From Chelonoidis abingdonii (Eukaryota; Chordata; Testudines; Testudinidae), in NCBI RefSeq assembly GCF_003597395.2, contig NC_133771.1, positions 133,754,312-133,818,311 of the forward strand: 64,000 nt of DNA, read 5' to 3'. Within the stretch, counting starts at the first letter, position 1. The number at the start of each line of letters is the position of its first letter. The notes beneath the pieces are model-generated. The model had not been told where the DNA came from, made no database searches, and saw nothing but the letters and a program-made list of their open reading frames with translations. A program made the translations under genes and the position numbers. Positions 10,803 to 21,985 of the stretch are shown here, in pieces.

Positions 10803-12245
10803 CTATGAATAAACAAAAAAAATCAGTTAGGAAAATAGTCTTTGTCTATAAGACCTTCGGATGCCTCATGGACTGTACTGAAAAAAAAACAACCGTGATC
10901 ATAAACAATTCTGTTTATATGGAACAGGACATATTCACAGTATTTTTCTTCCTGTTTGTTTGTGGTTTTCTTGTTGGTTCATTTTAAGATGAAACAGGAT
11001 ATTTGTGATTAAGAGTTCTGCTGCATATCCCTTATATGTGGTCATGCTCTTACGTTTCTGACATCACAGTTCCAGGCTCTGGACTTGATTTTTGACATCA
11101 AATGCAGAGCATGATGATTTCAAGTGAATTCTTAAAAATAAAGATCGTGTATTCATGCATATATCCTTAACATTAAAAAATGAAAGATATACAGAAAATC
11201 TATGCTATGTAAGCAGAATTTTCTTCAAGGTTTTTCCATGAGACATCATCAAGGCTTTAAGTGACAGGATAGCCAGTATAATAGTTGTTCCATCTTAACT
11301 CCACTTTGAATCACAACATATAGCTGAATTCTTTGCAAGATAATAGAATTTCATGAGCTCTATTCAACTCTTAAACATGCCACTATAGAAAGTTACATAC
11401 ACAATATTTATTTCAATGCTGACTTTTAGATAGATAGGATTCCATTTAGGTATTCCCGTATGGTTATATAGATGTGTAAACAGTATATCTGCATTTTCAT
11501 CTAAACTTGTGTATGTGTACGCATGTCTGTTAAATAGTGCAACCTCAGTTTGCCAGCTGCACTGTATAGACACACACATTTCAAGATAACAGTATGCTAC
11601 CTTGATACTGTAAAAAATGTCTAACTTAAATATCCAAACAACCTCAGGGACATTATCTTTTACACAAAGTCAAACTTTCAACATAAAACTATAAGTGTTT
11701 GCTGCTCAGGACATTATTACAAAACTATTTATCTGCAAATCTGGGGTGGTTAGCTAAAAATCCTACTTCAAGTACATTTTGACAGATGCAACACCAGCCA
11801 TTTACAAATATTTCCTTTTCTATCTACTGTACATATAATGGTAGATAGGATGCAATGACCAGCAGTATAACAAACGTGTTTACACCCTGTTTCTAAATGC
11901 TGCTTCTGTAATCATATCTACCTAACTAACCATCACCAGGAAAGATAATCCTATAATCTGTTTGTGCAAAAAATAAACCTGTACTGTATGTGCACAATCC
12001 ATGAATACTTGTTAACACGAAGTATTTAGGAGACAAAATTCCCAGCTATCGTGACAGCTGAAAAGTCAGTCGTCCAAAAGAAAGATGGATTGAATAACAG
12101 ATGCTCTGCTACTGAGCTAAGCAGACCTGAGAGGAGATGGAGGACAGACAGATAAGCAGACAGACAAATCCATCACCCACAACTCATAATAGCAGTTTTC
12201 TGCCAATCCCGGCACTGTGACATCTTAAAAAGTGTTCCCTCTTAC
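10803..12245 (-). other. THBS2 intron 1
   Basis: The intron is bounded by the exon 1 donor (GTAAG at 12245) and the exon 2 acceptor (CATAG at 10803). It is AT-rich with no recognised repeat or reading frame of interest. A run near 12121-12172 is rich in GACAGACAGA-type short repeats. No exon was seen inside. Confidence 0.75.
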
Positions 12246-12400
12246 CCAGCATAAAAGGATCTGCTGCTGCTCTTTTATTGTTAACGCTCCAAACGAAATC
12301 CAAAAAGAAAGAGAACGGTAGTTGTTTTAAAAAGCGAAGTGCAAACTCCAAGCGTCCTCGGGGCTGCAGAATCCGCTGCCGTCTGGCTGAGATTCCTTCC
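12246..12400 (-). other. THBS2: THBS2 non-coding exon 1 (5' UTR); right edge estimated
   Basis: The left edge is a good minus-strand donor: ...ATGCTGG followed by GTAAG at 12245-12241. The right edge is inferred by placing the transcription start about 25-30 bases downstream of the TATA box at 12428-12436. THBS2 in other vertebrates also begins with an untranslated exon followed by a short exon carrying the ATG (family knowledge). No in-frame coding is expected here. The exact start needs transcript 5'-end data. Confidence 0.7.
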
Positions 12401-12540
12401 AGTGGCTTGCGAAGGGCTGCTCTCTGCTTTTATATACTCTCCCTCGCGGGTACTGCTGTCAATCAGCCACACAAGGAAGCGCTTTTCAATTCATTCCTCC
12501 GCAGGAATGACATAATTCCCCTTTCTGATCCGACAATTTG
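12401..12540 (-). promoter_or_regulatory. THBS2: THBS2 core promoter with TATA box and inverted TEAD-type motif pair
   Basis: On the minus strand GTATATAAAAGCAGAG contains a consensus TATA box (TATATAAAA, 12436-12428). About 55-75 bases further upstream lies the perfect inverted repeat CATTCCT-CCGC-AGGAATG (12492-12509). Each arm contains the CATTCC/GGAATG core bound by TEAD (M-CAT) factors. The flanking 500 bases are GC-richer and have more CpG than the rest of the window. Motif identities are seen in the sequence; function is inferred. Confidence 0.75.
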
Positions 12541-15500
12541 CTCTCGTCTACCTGGAAGGCGATCCCAACTCCAGCCCCCTAGAACCATCCCGCCCCGCCC
12601 CTCTCCTTTTTCTGCAAGGGACAGTCCTAAACTGGGGCATGGGAGGAGCAAGACAAAGCAAAAGAGATGTCACTAGTCTTCTGTCAGGACAAGAAGCACC
12701 CTGCCTTTCCCTCCTGTCCTGGGAAGAGGAGTCCAGCGCTTCCAGCCCCGGCTCTGATGAGTGTGAACGTGATGAATACAGAGTGTAGCTGTAGCCGCAT
12801 TTGATGTGATGAACAGGAGCAGACACGAGAACCCAAAGCCCTGTCCCTGTTATCTAGCATCCTGCACCCTGATCGCCCCTAATCGTCTTTAGCCCTGCAC
12901 TAAAGAGCATCCCTCGGTTAGCTCAAACTCTCTCAGTCCTGCCAAAAATAAGCCTGGCACTGCAATGCCCCTCGAATCGCCCCGTGCAATAATCACACTT
13001 CTCTCCCACCCAGGCAATACTCCCTTTTTTTGTATTACCCGGAACATTCATTTCTAAACACACGTCTCTAGAGAGGTGGGTGGGTTTGGGCACTGCAAAA
13101 GTTGGGTGCCCCGTCAGTCATTTAAAAGGCACTTGAAACTGATCTGGAGAAAGGACTGTTCGGAAACAGAAGGCAAAAAAGACAGAACTCGCGCAACTGA
13201 TTCTAATCACGCCTCCTTGAAAAAAACGGGGGGAGGGAGCGAGGTTAAGGGGGCCTTTCTGGTTGTACATCCATTGACGGCTGCCCGGCGTTTTATTTTC
13301 ATCACACCTCAGTCCTGTCCCCTCACACGCGGGTGCCTTTGTTTTCCGGATCTACGAGAAGATGAGCGCTAGGCATGAACGACTGAAGCAGTGGGTTGTG
13401 TGTTTCCAGAGAAAACGGTTAGATGGCTAAAGTATTTTGTCTAGTATATGAATCTGCTGCGTATATGCAGTGTAATTATCCACACACTGCACGTAGCTGT
13501 GTGTGTTAGAGAGCCCGGTCTGAGGTTCTTTAGTACATTCTTATTAATAGCTTGCACTGCTATTTATGATTATATAGTGTATGTAGCCCAGCAGATCTCT
13601 CTCTCTCGCACCCCCCGCCCCCAAATGTATGCACTTTAAAAAAAAGACAGAAAGAGAATGTCGTGTCTGACGTGAAATTCTTTTCCTCCTCCTAGCTACA
13701 TTGTCTCCTTGGCAGCCGTGCTAGCGGAATAAACCTGGCCCTCATTAGCTGGGTCGGTGGATGGTTGGAGGCCAGCCAGCAGCAGCCTCAGCTCTACAGC
13801 TCCAGTGTCAGGCTGTGGATGGGGGTCAAAGAAAGCGGGGGTAGGGGGATGTATATTTCACTCCTGGAAACACTGGCACGTTCCGGGAAGTTGCAGAGCA
13901 ATGTGACTCCAGCGCCGAGACAAAGCCAGGGAAAATACCTGAACGTGCAAACACGGTCATGCTCCCCAAGACAGGGGGGGAGCTGCAGGCAGGAAATTCT
14001 TCACTTTCACTCCTGCTCCCCCCGTCCCCCCCGCACCTCCAGTAACAATTTTTGGTTGATTTTATGAAGCTGAGCACCTTGAATAATGTGGCAGAGGAAT
14101 TCACCTTTCCTTTTGCCATTGTTTACCTTTGATGCTGCTGGTGATTGATTCCTCTTTCCAGAGGCATTGTGATACTTTTCAAGACATTGGATATACAGGA
14201 ATCTTCTCCACTGCTGAAGACCATTGCATCAACAACCTCCTAAGCTATCCAGGGTATGTCTGTCCTGTAGTGTAAGCCATGGGTTAGCAGAATTCCAATT
14301 AGAAGACCCAGCCTCTACACTCATCTGTAACTGCTAAACTCGAGTCCCAACCTGGCACTCCAGTGTCTACATTGCCTTATGTGAGCCTGAGTCTAACTCC
14401 AGTGTAGTTGCCCTGCTCCTGCTCCCATTTAAGTCAACAACAACCAGTCTTGTATTATCATTATGAAGGCATCATCTGCTTTTTTAATTAAACCCACCCC
14501 TGAAAGTGGGTATCTCACAGGAAAGTTAAAATCTGTACATAGATCAACCTCCCTAGGCAACCTTCTGTTTTGAAAGACCAACTCAAAGTGGTCTCCAAAC
14601 AATGACTACTATTCTACTCCACTTTGATTAGAAGACTCCATGCTTTAAGCAACAGTTTTGTTATTAGACACCTCGCCATCCAGTTTGATTCTCAAACAAC
14701 AGAGTGAATAGTCAGTGGTCTTCTCTCCCCTGCAATCTTTGTCTATTTCTATTAGTTGTTTTATGTTTGTTTGTTCTGCTCAGCCAAGAATTAGAGCGTC
14801 TTCATTTTGGATCAGGTAAGAATCATGACATTCAGAATGGATTACTGCAAATCATGGTAGGGTATCACAGAGACATGCACTGGGCTATGCTGGGGCCCTG
14901 GTCCTGCACTGACTCAGAGGGACAAAGATTATGGAAGATTAAACAATGCTTAAGATGGTGAGTAGGAAAATGAAGTTAGCTGAAGTTAGCTCTATCGGCA
15001 CAGAAAGTAAACTCTAGATCCTGCTCTGGCTGGCTCATCATGGGCCATGTTGTGACAGGTATGTATGTGGAAGTACACGTGGACGAGTGCTAAAGGAAGC
15101 CAGTCCCCTTGTACAAGGGCTCTACAATGCAGGGCTCTACAATGTACAAGGGCTCTACAATGCAGTCCCTATGCTCATAGCAAGGAAGAGAGAGAGGAGC
15201 ACTGAGCACTTGCTCTCTGAAAATCAGACCTCTTTGAGATGTGAATTGAGGCACTCCAAATAACTAGTCAATTTTAAAAATCAAGGCCCTACCAATTTAG
15301 TTCATAATTTTGATTTCGACATCCTAAATCTATTTCAGTATTACATGGTATTTTCTTTTAGGCAAAACTGTATCTCCCATTATGTTGGATGTCTTCCTGC
15401 TTTCCAGATGGAATCAGCTATTATTATCATTGAATAAATTAAACAATATGTAAGTCTAAAATAAATTACAATTAAAGGTCATTTTGGTGGTTATTGTGTC

Positions 15501-16440
15501 TCAGCTATTATTGTTCCTCTTTTGGGGATAATTTTTATAATGATTTGGTCAATAAATATTTTCCATGACAGATCCCTTGAGTTGCTTCATCATGTTTATA
15601 AGGTTATCCTATTAGAAAGTATACATGGCAGTGGGTTACAACAAATAAACACAAGCAACAATGTGATGTGCAACAAAATCAAGGTCTTTTTACAATTTCG
15701 GAGTTTTGTGAGCATAGAAATAAAATGGAAAGGTTGGTGGAAAATGGAATAGAAAAATGCTTCGGCTCCTGCACTGACTTCAATGATCATTGGATCAGGC
15801 CCTAAGAATGTGAAGGGAAAACCTGTTACATATGGGAAATACAGATAGGGAGGGCGTACAGGACTGGGTGCTATAGGTGCAAATTTAAGACTAGATTCTA
15901 GACTCCTCAACCTCAGAAAATATTCATGAAAATTAGTGAACAAAGATCCTGGCCCACTGAAGCCAATGGCAGTTTTCTCAGTGACTTCAGTGAAGTCAGG
16001 ATATTGCCCACTGTGAAATGTATTATTATGAAATGGCATTAGTGCACTGGATGCAAGTAGAGCTTTTTAATTAGCTGTCAGTGATATTATGCTTATGGTT
16101 AGAATCCCAAGGGAATAAACAGGTCTCACTCCACCTTATTTTTTTACTGCACACTACAAATTCATAATAACGGTGAGCCTGATTGTGCAACCTTTGCTCA
16201 TATGAATTAGGACTTACTCACAAAATAATTCCTTTGGCTTCAGTGGGAATCCTTTTCTGAGTAAAAGTTGCAGAATTGGACCCAGTATTAAGCAGAAACA
16301 ATGCATTTCATAGGAGTTCTTGTGGTCCAATGGTTACTTTACTTGATTTTCAGCATCATGCTTAATACATAAAAGACAGGAATTGGCCACAATTTATCTG
16401 ACATATAATAAACAAAAAACAACCACAGGACAACAAAACC
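12541..16440. other. THBS2 upstream flank, no gene seen
   Basis: 12.5-14.1 kb is GC-richer, with several CpGs, and is a plausible promoter-proximal regulatory zone. The plus-strand frames at 12278-12676 and 13765-14067 and minus-strand frames at 12548-12826 and 13826-14119 look like by-products of GC-rich DNA: no known domain and no splice context. The segment 14249-14400 has Harbinger-like termini ('gggtatgtctgtcctgtagtg' and 'cactccagtgtctaca'). 15111-15165 is a small tandem duplication. The rest is unrecognised. Confidence 0.6.
15111..15165 (+). repeat. Short tandem repeat of GGGCTCTACAATG units
   Basis: Three copies of GGGCTCTACAATG occur head to tail, two of them preceded by GTACAA. It is a local slippage-type duplication. 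Confidence 0.8.
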
Positions 16441-16660
16441 TAGCTCTTATATAGCCTTTTTTTTATCTTTAGTACTCGAAGTGCTTACAAAGGAAGCCAG
16501 AATCATTATCTCCATTTTAAATATGGGGAAACTGAGATACAGAGAGGTTAAAACAGCTTGCCCAAGTCACCTAGAAAGTTGTGGCTGTGCTAGGAATAGA
16601 ATGCAGGTTTCCTGAGTCCCAGTCCAGTGCTCTGTTCACTACACCACATTGCATTCCCTC
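16441..16660 (-). mobile_element. MIR-type SINE
   Basis: Read on the minus strand it ends with a MIR-like tail. On the plus strand the inverted core is visible as 'atctccattttaaatatggg', 'gaaactgagatacagagagg' and 'cttgcccaagtcacctag', followed by 'ccagtgctctgttcactaca'. This is one of the better preserved MIRs here. Confidence 0.75.
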
Positions 16661-16806
16661 ATCTTATATCACAGTCCCACATCAGTCTCCAACATTTGTC
16701 CATATCAGATGCTTCAAGGGAGGAGGCAAAACTTCCATAAAAAGGGCAATTATGCAATAACATGCCCACAGAGACAATTTAACAGAATATAAAAATGGCC
16801 ATACTG

Positions 16807-17114
16807 CAGGGGTTGGCAACCTTTCAGAAGTGGTGTGCTGAGTCTTCATTTATTAACACTAATTTAAGGTTTCTCTTGTCAGTAATACATTTCAACATTT
16901 TTAGAAGGTCTCTTTCTATAAGTCTATAATATATAACTAAACTATTGTATGTAAAGTAAATAAGGTTTTTTAAATGTTTAAGAAGCTTCATTTAAAATTA
17001 AACTAAAATGCAGAGCTCCCCAGACTAGTGGCCAGGACCAAGGCAGCGTGAGTGCCGCTGAAAATCAGCCTGTGTGCCACCTTCGGCATGCGTGGCATAG
17101 GTTGCCTACTCCTG
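16807..17114. mobile_element. 308-bp non-autonomous hAT element with perfect 8-bp target duplication
   Basis: It begins CAGGGGTTGGCAACC and ends GGTTGCCTACTCCTG, matching inverted termini. The octamer CCATACTG is present at 16799-16806 and again at 17115-17122. The interior is AT-rich and non-coding. A second copy of the same family is at 42981-43280. It is inserted in the CR1-like repeat that continues at 17115. Confidence 0.92.
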
Positions 17115-17395
17115 CCATACTGGGTCAGACCAAAGGTCCATCTAGCCCAATATCTTGTCTTTGACAGTGGCCAATGCCCGGTGCTTCAGAGGGAATTAAC
17201 AGAACAGGTAATCATCAAGTGATCCATCCCCTGTTGCCTTTCCCAGCTTCGGGCAAACAGAGGCAAGGGACACCATCCCTGTCCCTCCTGGCTAATAGTC
17301 ATTGATGGACCTATACTCCATGAACTTATCTAGTTCTTTTCTGAGCTGTGGTATAGTCTTGGCCTTCACAACATCCACTGGCTGAGACTTTAGCC
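17115..17395. mobile_element. CR1-like LINE fragment (sauropsid dispersed repeat)
   Basis: The phrase 'actgggtcagaccaaaggtc' followed by 'catctagcccaatatcttgt', and later 'ttgatggacctatactccat', is a very common sauropsid repeat that I recall as part of a CR1-type LINE. It is non-coding here. The assignment rests on memory of the family, so the exact subfamily and strand are not given. Confidence 0.6.
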
Positions 17396-17798
17396 TTGTC
17401 CACAAGCACAGGTTTTTGAGAAATCTCTCACCATTGCAGTTCTACCATAGGTAACAACAGTAACAGCATTACTCTAGATTTGTCAGAGGTGTTTTTACCA
17501 CCATCTCATCTAGACATGCTCTGAGCAGGTTTAAAAGAGTTGCTTCTACACCAGCTCTCCTACTATTGATCTTAAAGGGAATGAGCTGCCTGGTATGGTA
17601 AACACGAACCTTCTGCAGCCTGGATAAGATTAATCCAGAGTGTAATACCGCTGATGTCCCATGTTGTTATACCAAAAATTAATCTGGCTCATGCAATTTA
17701 ATCTTCACCAGATCAAAAGTTATTGAAGTATTGTCTTTGGAGCTGTTGGTCATTTCAGAAAAACAAATAACTGAACTCAATACATTGGTAACTGAGTA

Positions 17799-17875
17799 AA
17801 ATTGTATGGCCTGTCAAATCAGACTAGATGATCTAATGGTCCCTTTTGGCTTTAAAAATCTACTAATATATGAAA
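17799..17875 (+). mobile_element. CR1 LINE 3' end fragment
   Basis: The text 'cagactagatgatctaatgg' followed by 'tcccttttggctttaaaaat' is the plus-orientation 3' end of CR1. It is a short, diverged fragment, as is usual for 5'-truncated CR1 copies. Confidence 0.75.
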
Positions 17876-18479
17876 CATCCTCTTCAAATGGTACAGCAAC
17901 AGCTGAGGATTTATACTTTAGTGTCACTGCCACATTTCAGATCTGGGGCTTAGGTGTTAAAATGTTAATTTGTTTGCTTTACAAAATAAGAACAAATAAA
18001 CTAGATAAAATGTGGGAGGAGGGGATTGTCAAGCGAGATTTAATTTCCACAATCCAGTGTCAATCTGGGCCACAAAACTAAGATTGCTGACTACAGAGCA
18101 GACTGTGGCACAGCTATACAGTTTCTGAATGAGTATGTGCTGCTATCCAGCAATATTTGAGAGGCAGGGGAGGTGTTCTTCAGACATCCCTCTGCAGCTA
18201 CTCCAGTTAAAAGATGAATGTGGATTTTGGATTACTGGAATAGATTATTTTACATGATAGGGGTCTTTTCCCTTGTTGAGGATGCAAGTTGTTTTTACTA
18301 AAGCGTGGTATATTAATAATTTACACTCTGGTACCGGAGGAGCAGGGGGAGTCTAAATGTCACAAACTTAAACAGATTTCCATGTTTGTCTTTCTTTGAC
18401 ACATAGGGAGAAGTATTCCATTTCCAACTGTCCCTAAACTATTTCTGGAAGCTAAATGTATCCACCCATGAGTTAAAAT

Positions 18480-18620
18480 AGTAATACTGTGAACTTGTAT
18501 AACACCTTCCACCAGAAGATCACAATGTGCTTTACAAATATCAGTTAGCATATCCTAACCACACCCTTGCCAGCAAGAAATCATATTACTCCCTTTTTAC
18601 AAATGAGAAAATTGGGTCAG
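18480..18620 (-). mobile_element. MIR-like SINE, one part
   Basis: The text 'acaatgtgctttacaaatat' and 'cctttttacaaatgagaaaa' is MIR-like on the minus strand. A MIR-like segment reappears at 19736-19845 ('agatcacacaatgagtc', 'aacagagctcagaacaccc'), so the intervening repeats probably interrupted one copy. Confidence 0.55.
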
Positions 18621-18624
18621 AGAC

Positions 18625-18740
18625 AGATCAAGGCCTCAATCCAACAAACACTTAAGCGCATTAGTAATGTCATTGAAGTCAACAAGACTGCTCATGTGCT
18701 TAAAATTAAACATATGCCTGAGTGCTTTGCTGGACCAGGG
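18625..18740. repeat. Palindromic 'CACTTAAGC' MITE-like repeat
   Basis: The left part 'caatccaacaaacacttaag' mirrors the right part 'gtgctttgctggacca', with an internal GTGCTTAAAATTAA. The same symmetric family occurs near 46095-46530 and 48725-48840. It is non-coding. Confidence 0.55.
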
Positions 18741-19735
18741 GCGGGGGGCCTAAAGGCTAGATACAAAAAGATTTAGGCACCTAATTGTCACTTTAGGCAC
18801 CTAAATCCAAAATGTAGTCTTCAAAACCCCTACTCAGCTGCTGCCTAACTCTGTAGGTACATAAAACACTTAGGCACCAAGGTAATTGCCAGTAAAGTCC
18901 CCATGCCTACATTTCTGCTGGTGGGTATACACAAAGCCACCTAAGTCCTGACACCACCAAACTGCTTGGCAGCCAGTTCACAAATGATGCGCTCCCCTGC
19001 CTCTCTCAGCTGGAGAGCCCCACCTAGTAGGCCTTTTCTGAGCATGTCTAACCCACACACCATCTTATTATGTTATACACATTAACCTAGTGGCCAGAGC
19101 ACTCACCCAGGATGTAGGAGATGCAGGTTCCATTCCTCACTCTACTTGAGCTGAAGCAAAGATTATAACATAGGTTTCCCATCTCCCACCTGAGTGCCCT
19201 AACCACTAGTTTATGGGGTTCTCTGCAATGAGTCTTTCTCAATCTCTCCTGTTGGAGCTGTTCCACTTTGTATAAAATACCTAATGAGCCAATAGAGTAG
19301 AAACTGGAACCTAGGTCACTCAGATACATATGCTAACCACTGAGCTATCACTCTCACTCTCTCTTGGGCCCAATGAATAAGTATTTTAGGAGGAGGGCAC
19401 ACCTTGGCTTTTCGCAAGGAAAGGCTGACCTGGCTTATGCACCTAACTCCAACATAGGTTTTATGGCTGTGACTCTGGAGTAGAGATAGGCAGCACCCTC
19501 TGGACCAGAATTAGGTGCCTAATCCCCTTTGAGGCATCACCCATCACCTCAGAATTTCCTACTGGCTAACTTCAACAGCTCTCTGCTCACTTTGCTGGTT
19601 TCTGTAAATCCCTTTCTTAGGCACCGAACTTTCCCCATGCATTGTTTAGGAAATTCAGCGCTGTGAATTCCACTGAACCTAAATGTTAGGTGTTGCAATG
19701 TAGAGCCTAAGTCTCCTTTGGGTATTTAGCCATAA
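18741..19735. repeat. Roughly 1-kb foldback repeat with tRNA-promoter-like boxes on both strands
   Basis: The ends carry inverted TAGGCACCTAA/TTAGGTGCCTAA motifs. Inside are three tRNA-like promoter segments. On plus, TAGTGGCCAGAGCACTC (19088-19104) with GGTTCCATTCC (19126-19136). On minus, CTAGTGGTTAGGGCACTCA (19209-19191). Also on minus, GATAGCTCAGTGGTTAGCATA (19349-19329) with GACCTAGGTTCCAG further on. No complete tRNA can be folded. A second, LINE-split copy is at 4330-6665. The element class is not known to me. Confidence 0.6.
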
Positions 19736-19845
19736 GTGTCTTGACTAAGATCACACAATGAGTCATTGGAGGAGCCAGGAACAGAGCTCAGAACACCCAA
19801 CTCCAATGCCCATGCTTTAACCTCCAGACTATCCTGTCTCCCTTC
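19736..19845 (-). mobile_element. MIR-like SINE, second part
   Basis: The MIR core-like text is 'cttgactaagatcacacaat', then 'gagccaggaacagagctc' and 'atgctttaacctccagacta'. It probably continues the segment at 18480-18620. Confidence 0.55.
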
Positions 19846-21810
19846 CTTAAAATACATATAATAATGAATATTTATCCACAAACAAATAGTTAAATATTTT
19901 CTTAACCTCTTTGTTGGATTTTTCATATTTTTTTCCACCAAGTCTGCACCACAAAACAGCAGGGATGCCAAAATTTTTTAGCATACAATAAGGAATACTC
20001 CCCCGCTGAGAAAGCATGCTATGCATATGGGTATTGGAAAGGCTCAATGGATCCCACGTTGTTGCTGTGGATTCCACAACATATTTTCCATTAGTTTGAG
20101 TGGTTTTATTATTCCAATTCAGATTTCTATTATACTTTTGCTACATAGGTCCTCACTCTACCGTTAAGACAGTGTGCTGTATTCAATTATATTCGTTGAT
20201 GACAGTGTCCATTACTATATTGTAGTCTTTGAAATGCACAAGACTATCTTCATTATACAGTATTCAAGTCATAATCTTAATTTTGTTTTCATTTTAGCAC
20301 TTAGTTGACTTTTTCTATCTCAAATGGAATTTAATCATATTATAATTATGTGTAAAAACCAAATGACCTACATCCTTACCAGTTATATTCAATCCTTACT
20401 CTCAGGCAAAACTTATTGAGGTAAATTGGAGTTTTACCTGGATAACGACTGAGGACAACTAAGTGAGAATTTCAATACATGGCCCAGGAAGTGAATTTCA
20501 ATACATGGCCCACCATGTGCAATTACTGATAAGTCATCCATTGGAAACAAAAACCAATAAGAAATAAGATTTGGATAATCTTACTGTGAAAATAGCTTTT
20601 GATTACACAGAGGGCAGTACTCCAGGACTTTCAGTGAGATGTAGCTGTGTCCACATGGAGTATTACTTCGCAGCAAGCTAGCGTGCTATAGATTCACATC
20701 CTAGTTTATCACATAGTAACTTGCTGTCTAGACAAACCCCTAGTCTCACTTTGTATGTGTATATATTAAAATAATGAACAGATTACTTACCCATATTACT
20801 CTTGAGATAGGATACCCATCTGTAGACCTAACTGTACTGCATGTATTCAGTTATACAGGGACAGATTCTGCAGTGACTTTATATGGGTGCACAAGGGGAG
20901 GGAGTTTGAAAGGAGCCTCTCTCCTGTGCACTCTATGGAAGGACCTGTCAGAATTGCAGAGCCTGAGTCCAGGGGACACAAGAGTACTCCCAATATGCCC
21001 TGACAGGAGTGCACTTAACTCCAGAGGCTCGGCACCCAGTCACTGCCCTGGCCTACACATTTTAGTGTGCATGCAGGAGGGTGTATTGTGCACCCCAGAG
21101 GATGTCCTGGGGAAGTGTGGCACTCCACTGTCCCAACAGGTGTGGAGCACTGATAAGATAGAGGATTCACATCTTTGAAAAAAAAAATCCAGAGGGACAA
21201 TTGACTGAAGGGAGGGCAGTACTAACAGAATGTTTTCTTTGCTCTAAGAATTGAAATGATTTCCAAAACATAGAAAGACTACAAAAAGTAGCCAAAGGAC
21301 CTAGTTTCTATCCATATGCACAGAACTCCCAGAGAGAAAGAGAGAGAAACATATCCCAAAGGATGGACACAGAGATAAAAGAACAAAATTCAACAGACTA
21401 CTACAGATGGATATGGGACCCCAAACAGGAGAAAGGTCTTCATCTAGCTGTGACTTGATAATGATTATGTGATTAAAGTTGAGCCAATGCAAATAATTTG
21501 TTTTACTCTAACTGCTTGTCTCTTTTTCGGCACCCAGAACATCCACAAGCGGATCATAATTTCCTCTAATTTATTCATTACTTGAATGCATTTGCAATTC
21601 TTTTCTTTGTACTGATCACAACAATTGAAGCTCTGTTACTTAGTTCTTAGTTGTCAGATAAATCACATGGATCTGTTTCTGTTCCCTGATTGGATGAGCA
21701 AGCAAGCACTTCCCTCTCAAATACTTATATACACAAATTAAAAGTTTGGCCTCTGACAATTTTCATGCATCCAACTTGGTAATTTGCTTTCTGCAAACAT
21801 TTGTGTAAGA
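19846..21810. other. No gene seen; minor duplications
   Basis: 20463-20512 holds a head-to-tail duplication of a segment with ATTTCAATACATGGCCCA. 20645-20745 has Harbinger-like termini ('gtagctgtgtccacatgg' and 'ctgtctagacaaacccc'). 20838-21160 is GC-richer with an open frame on plus (20774-21178) lacking any known domain. The remainder is unrecognised. Confidence 0.5.
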
Positions 21811-21977
21811 CGGGGATCAGCAACCTTTGGCACACGTCCCGCCAGGGTGAACACCCTGGCGGGCCGGTCAGGTTTGTTTACCTGCCACATCTGCAGATTC
21901 GGCTGATCGCGGCTCCCACTGGCCTGGGCCGGCCAGTGGGGGCTGGTGGACTGCAGGCCAAAGCTTGCCGATCCCTG
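21811..21977. mobile_element. 167-bp hAT MITE with 8-bp target duplication
   Basis: It begins CGGGGATCAGCAACC and ends GCTTGCCGATCCCTG. Flanks are GTGTAAGA (21803-21810) and GTGTAAGG (21978-21985), seven of eight bases identical. It shares TTTGTTTACCTGC and CTCCCACTGGCC with the longer element at 6993-7324 and looks like an internally deleted relative. Confidence 0.88.
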
Positions 21978-21985
21978 GTGTAAGG

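Noticed and set aside
12278..12826. Several open frames at the THBS2 promoter, up to 132 codons
   Set aside because: Explained by GC-rich promoter DNA; one overlaps exon 1 antisense and none resembles a known protein.
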